Source: CAZAPZ01 sp964487285 (GTDB lineage: Bacteria; Campylobacterota_A; Desulfurellia; JAADFJ01). Taken from it: a DNA stretch of 5,712 bases. How positions within the stretch are numbered: the stretch's first letter is position 1; every line of letters begins with the position of its first letter. The notes beneath the pieces are model-generated. The model ran no database searches, had not been told where the DNA came from, and saw nothing but the letters and a program-made list of their open reading frames with translations. The translations under genes and the position numbers were made by a program. Shown piece after piece: positions 5,712 through 5,712 of this stretch. The stretch spans positions 1 to 5,712 of the forward strand of contig CAZAPZ010000101.1 of the NCBI GenBank assembly GCA_964487285.1, given 5' to 3'.

Positions 5712-5712
5712 C

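Larger units (their letters stand above)
5598..5712 (+). mobile_element. Probable left end of an insertion sequence (partial)
   Basis: The stretch begins with GGGCACCTCT (5598-5607), which resembles terminal inverted repeat tips I recall from environmental IS elements, though I cannot name the family with certainty. It continues with a small hairpin (5611-5630, loop GCGTT, one bulged T), then a larger nested hairpin (5657-5698), and finishes with AGAGGAGG (5704-5711), a strong ribosome site pointing off the right edge. That order (tip, structured leader, ribosome site, gene) is what the transposase side of an IS would show. The matching right end and the transposase lie outside, so the element is unproven. 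A non-mobile gene with a structured leader is the alternative. Confidence 0.4.

Noticed and set aside
5090..5712. CRISPR array or tRNA in the tail.
   Set aside because: There are no regularly spaced direct repeats, and no cloverleaf or T-loop GGTTCRA-type segment was found on either strand by eye.

Overview
The window suggests a low-GC bacterium with polar flagella. It holds one tightly packed flagellar block, flhA-flhF-flhG, preceded by the proline biosynthesis gene proC. All four genes lie on the + strand and look intact. FlhF plus FlhG points to controlled pole placement and flagellar number, as in many Proteobacteria, Nitrospirota, Desulfobacterota, Campylobacterota and some candidate phyla. 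The sequence does not let me name the phylum. The palindromic and IS-like sequence in the tail looks to me like the dispersed repeats of environmental, metagenome-type genomes, but that is recollection and not a database result.

Layout. Positions 1-78 are an open frame running in from the left edge and ending at TGA; it is probably the last 25 codons of an unrecognised gene, and a perfect 12-bp inverted repeat lies inside it. Positions 79-146 are a short AT-rich leader with a strong Shine-Dalgarno sequence for proC (147-953). A 100-bp gap follows. flhA (1054-3102) then starts without a visible Shine-Dalgarno. flhF (3099-4253) and flhG (4250-5089) follow, each overlapping the previous stop by ATGA, so the three genes form one translationally coupled unit.

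How the genes work together. FlhA is the export gate of the flagellar type III secretion apparatus. FlhF is an SRP-type GTPase that marks the pole where the basal body is built. FlhG is a MinD-type ATPase that limits flagellar number and stimulates FlhF GTPase through an N-terminal DQAxxLR helix, which is visible here. ProC catalyses the last step of proline synthesis and has no known flagellar role.

The last 620 bases (5090-5712) hold no convincing intact gene. GC rises to about 45% over 5161-5460 by hand count, against about 33% in sampled flhG lines. This stretch carries short broken frames, several hairpins and a GC-rich two-arm palindrome. It ends in what looks like the left end of an insertion sequence: a GGGCACCTCT tip, a nested hairpin, and an AGGAGG ribosome site aimed at a gene just past the window edge. 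I read it as repeat and mobile-element accretion at the end of the flagellar operon. No wholly new system is demonstrated here; the tail is the part most worth following up.
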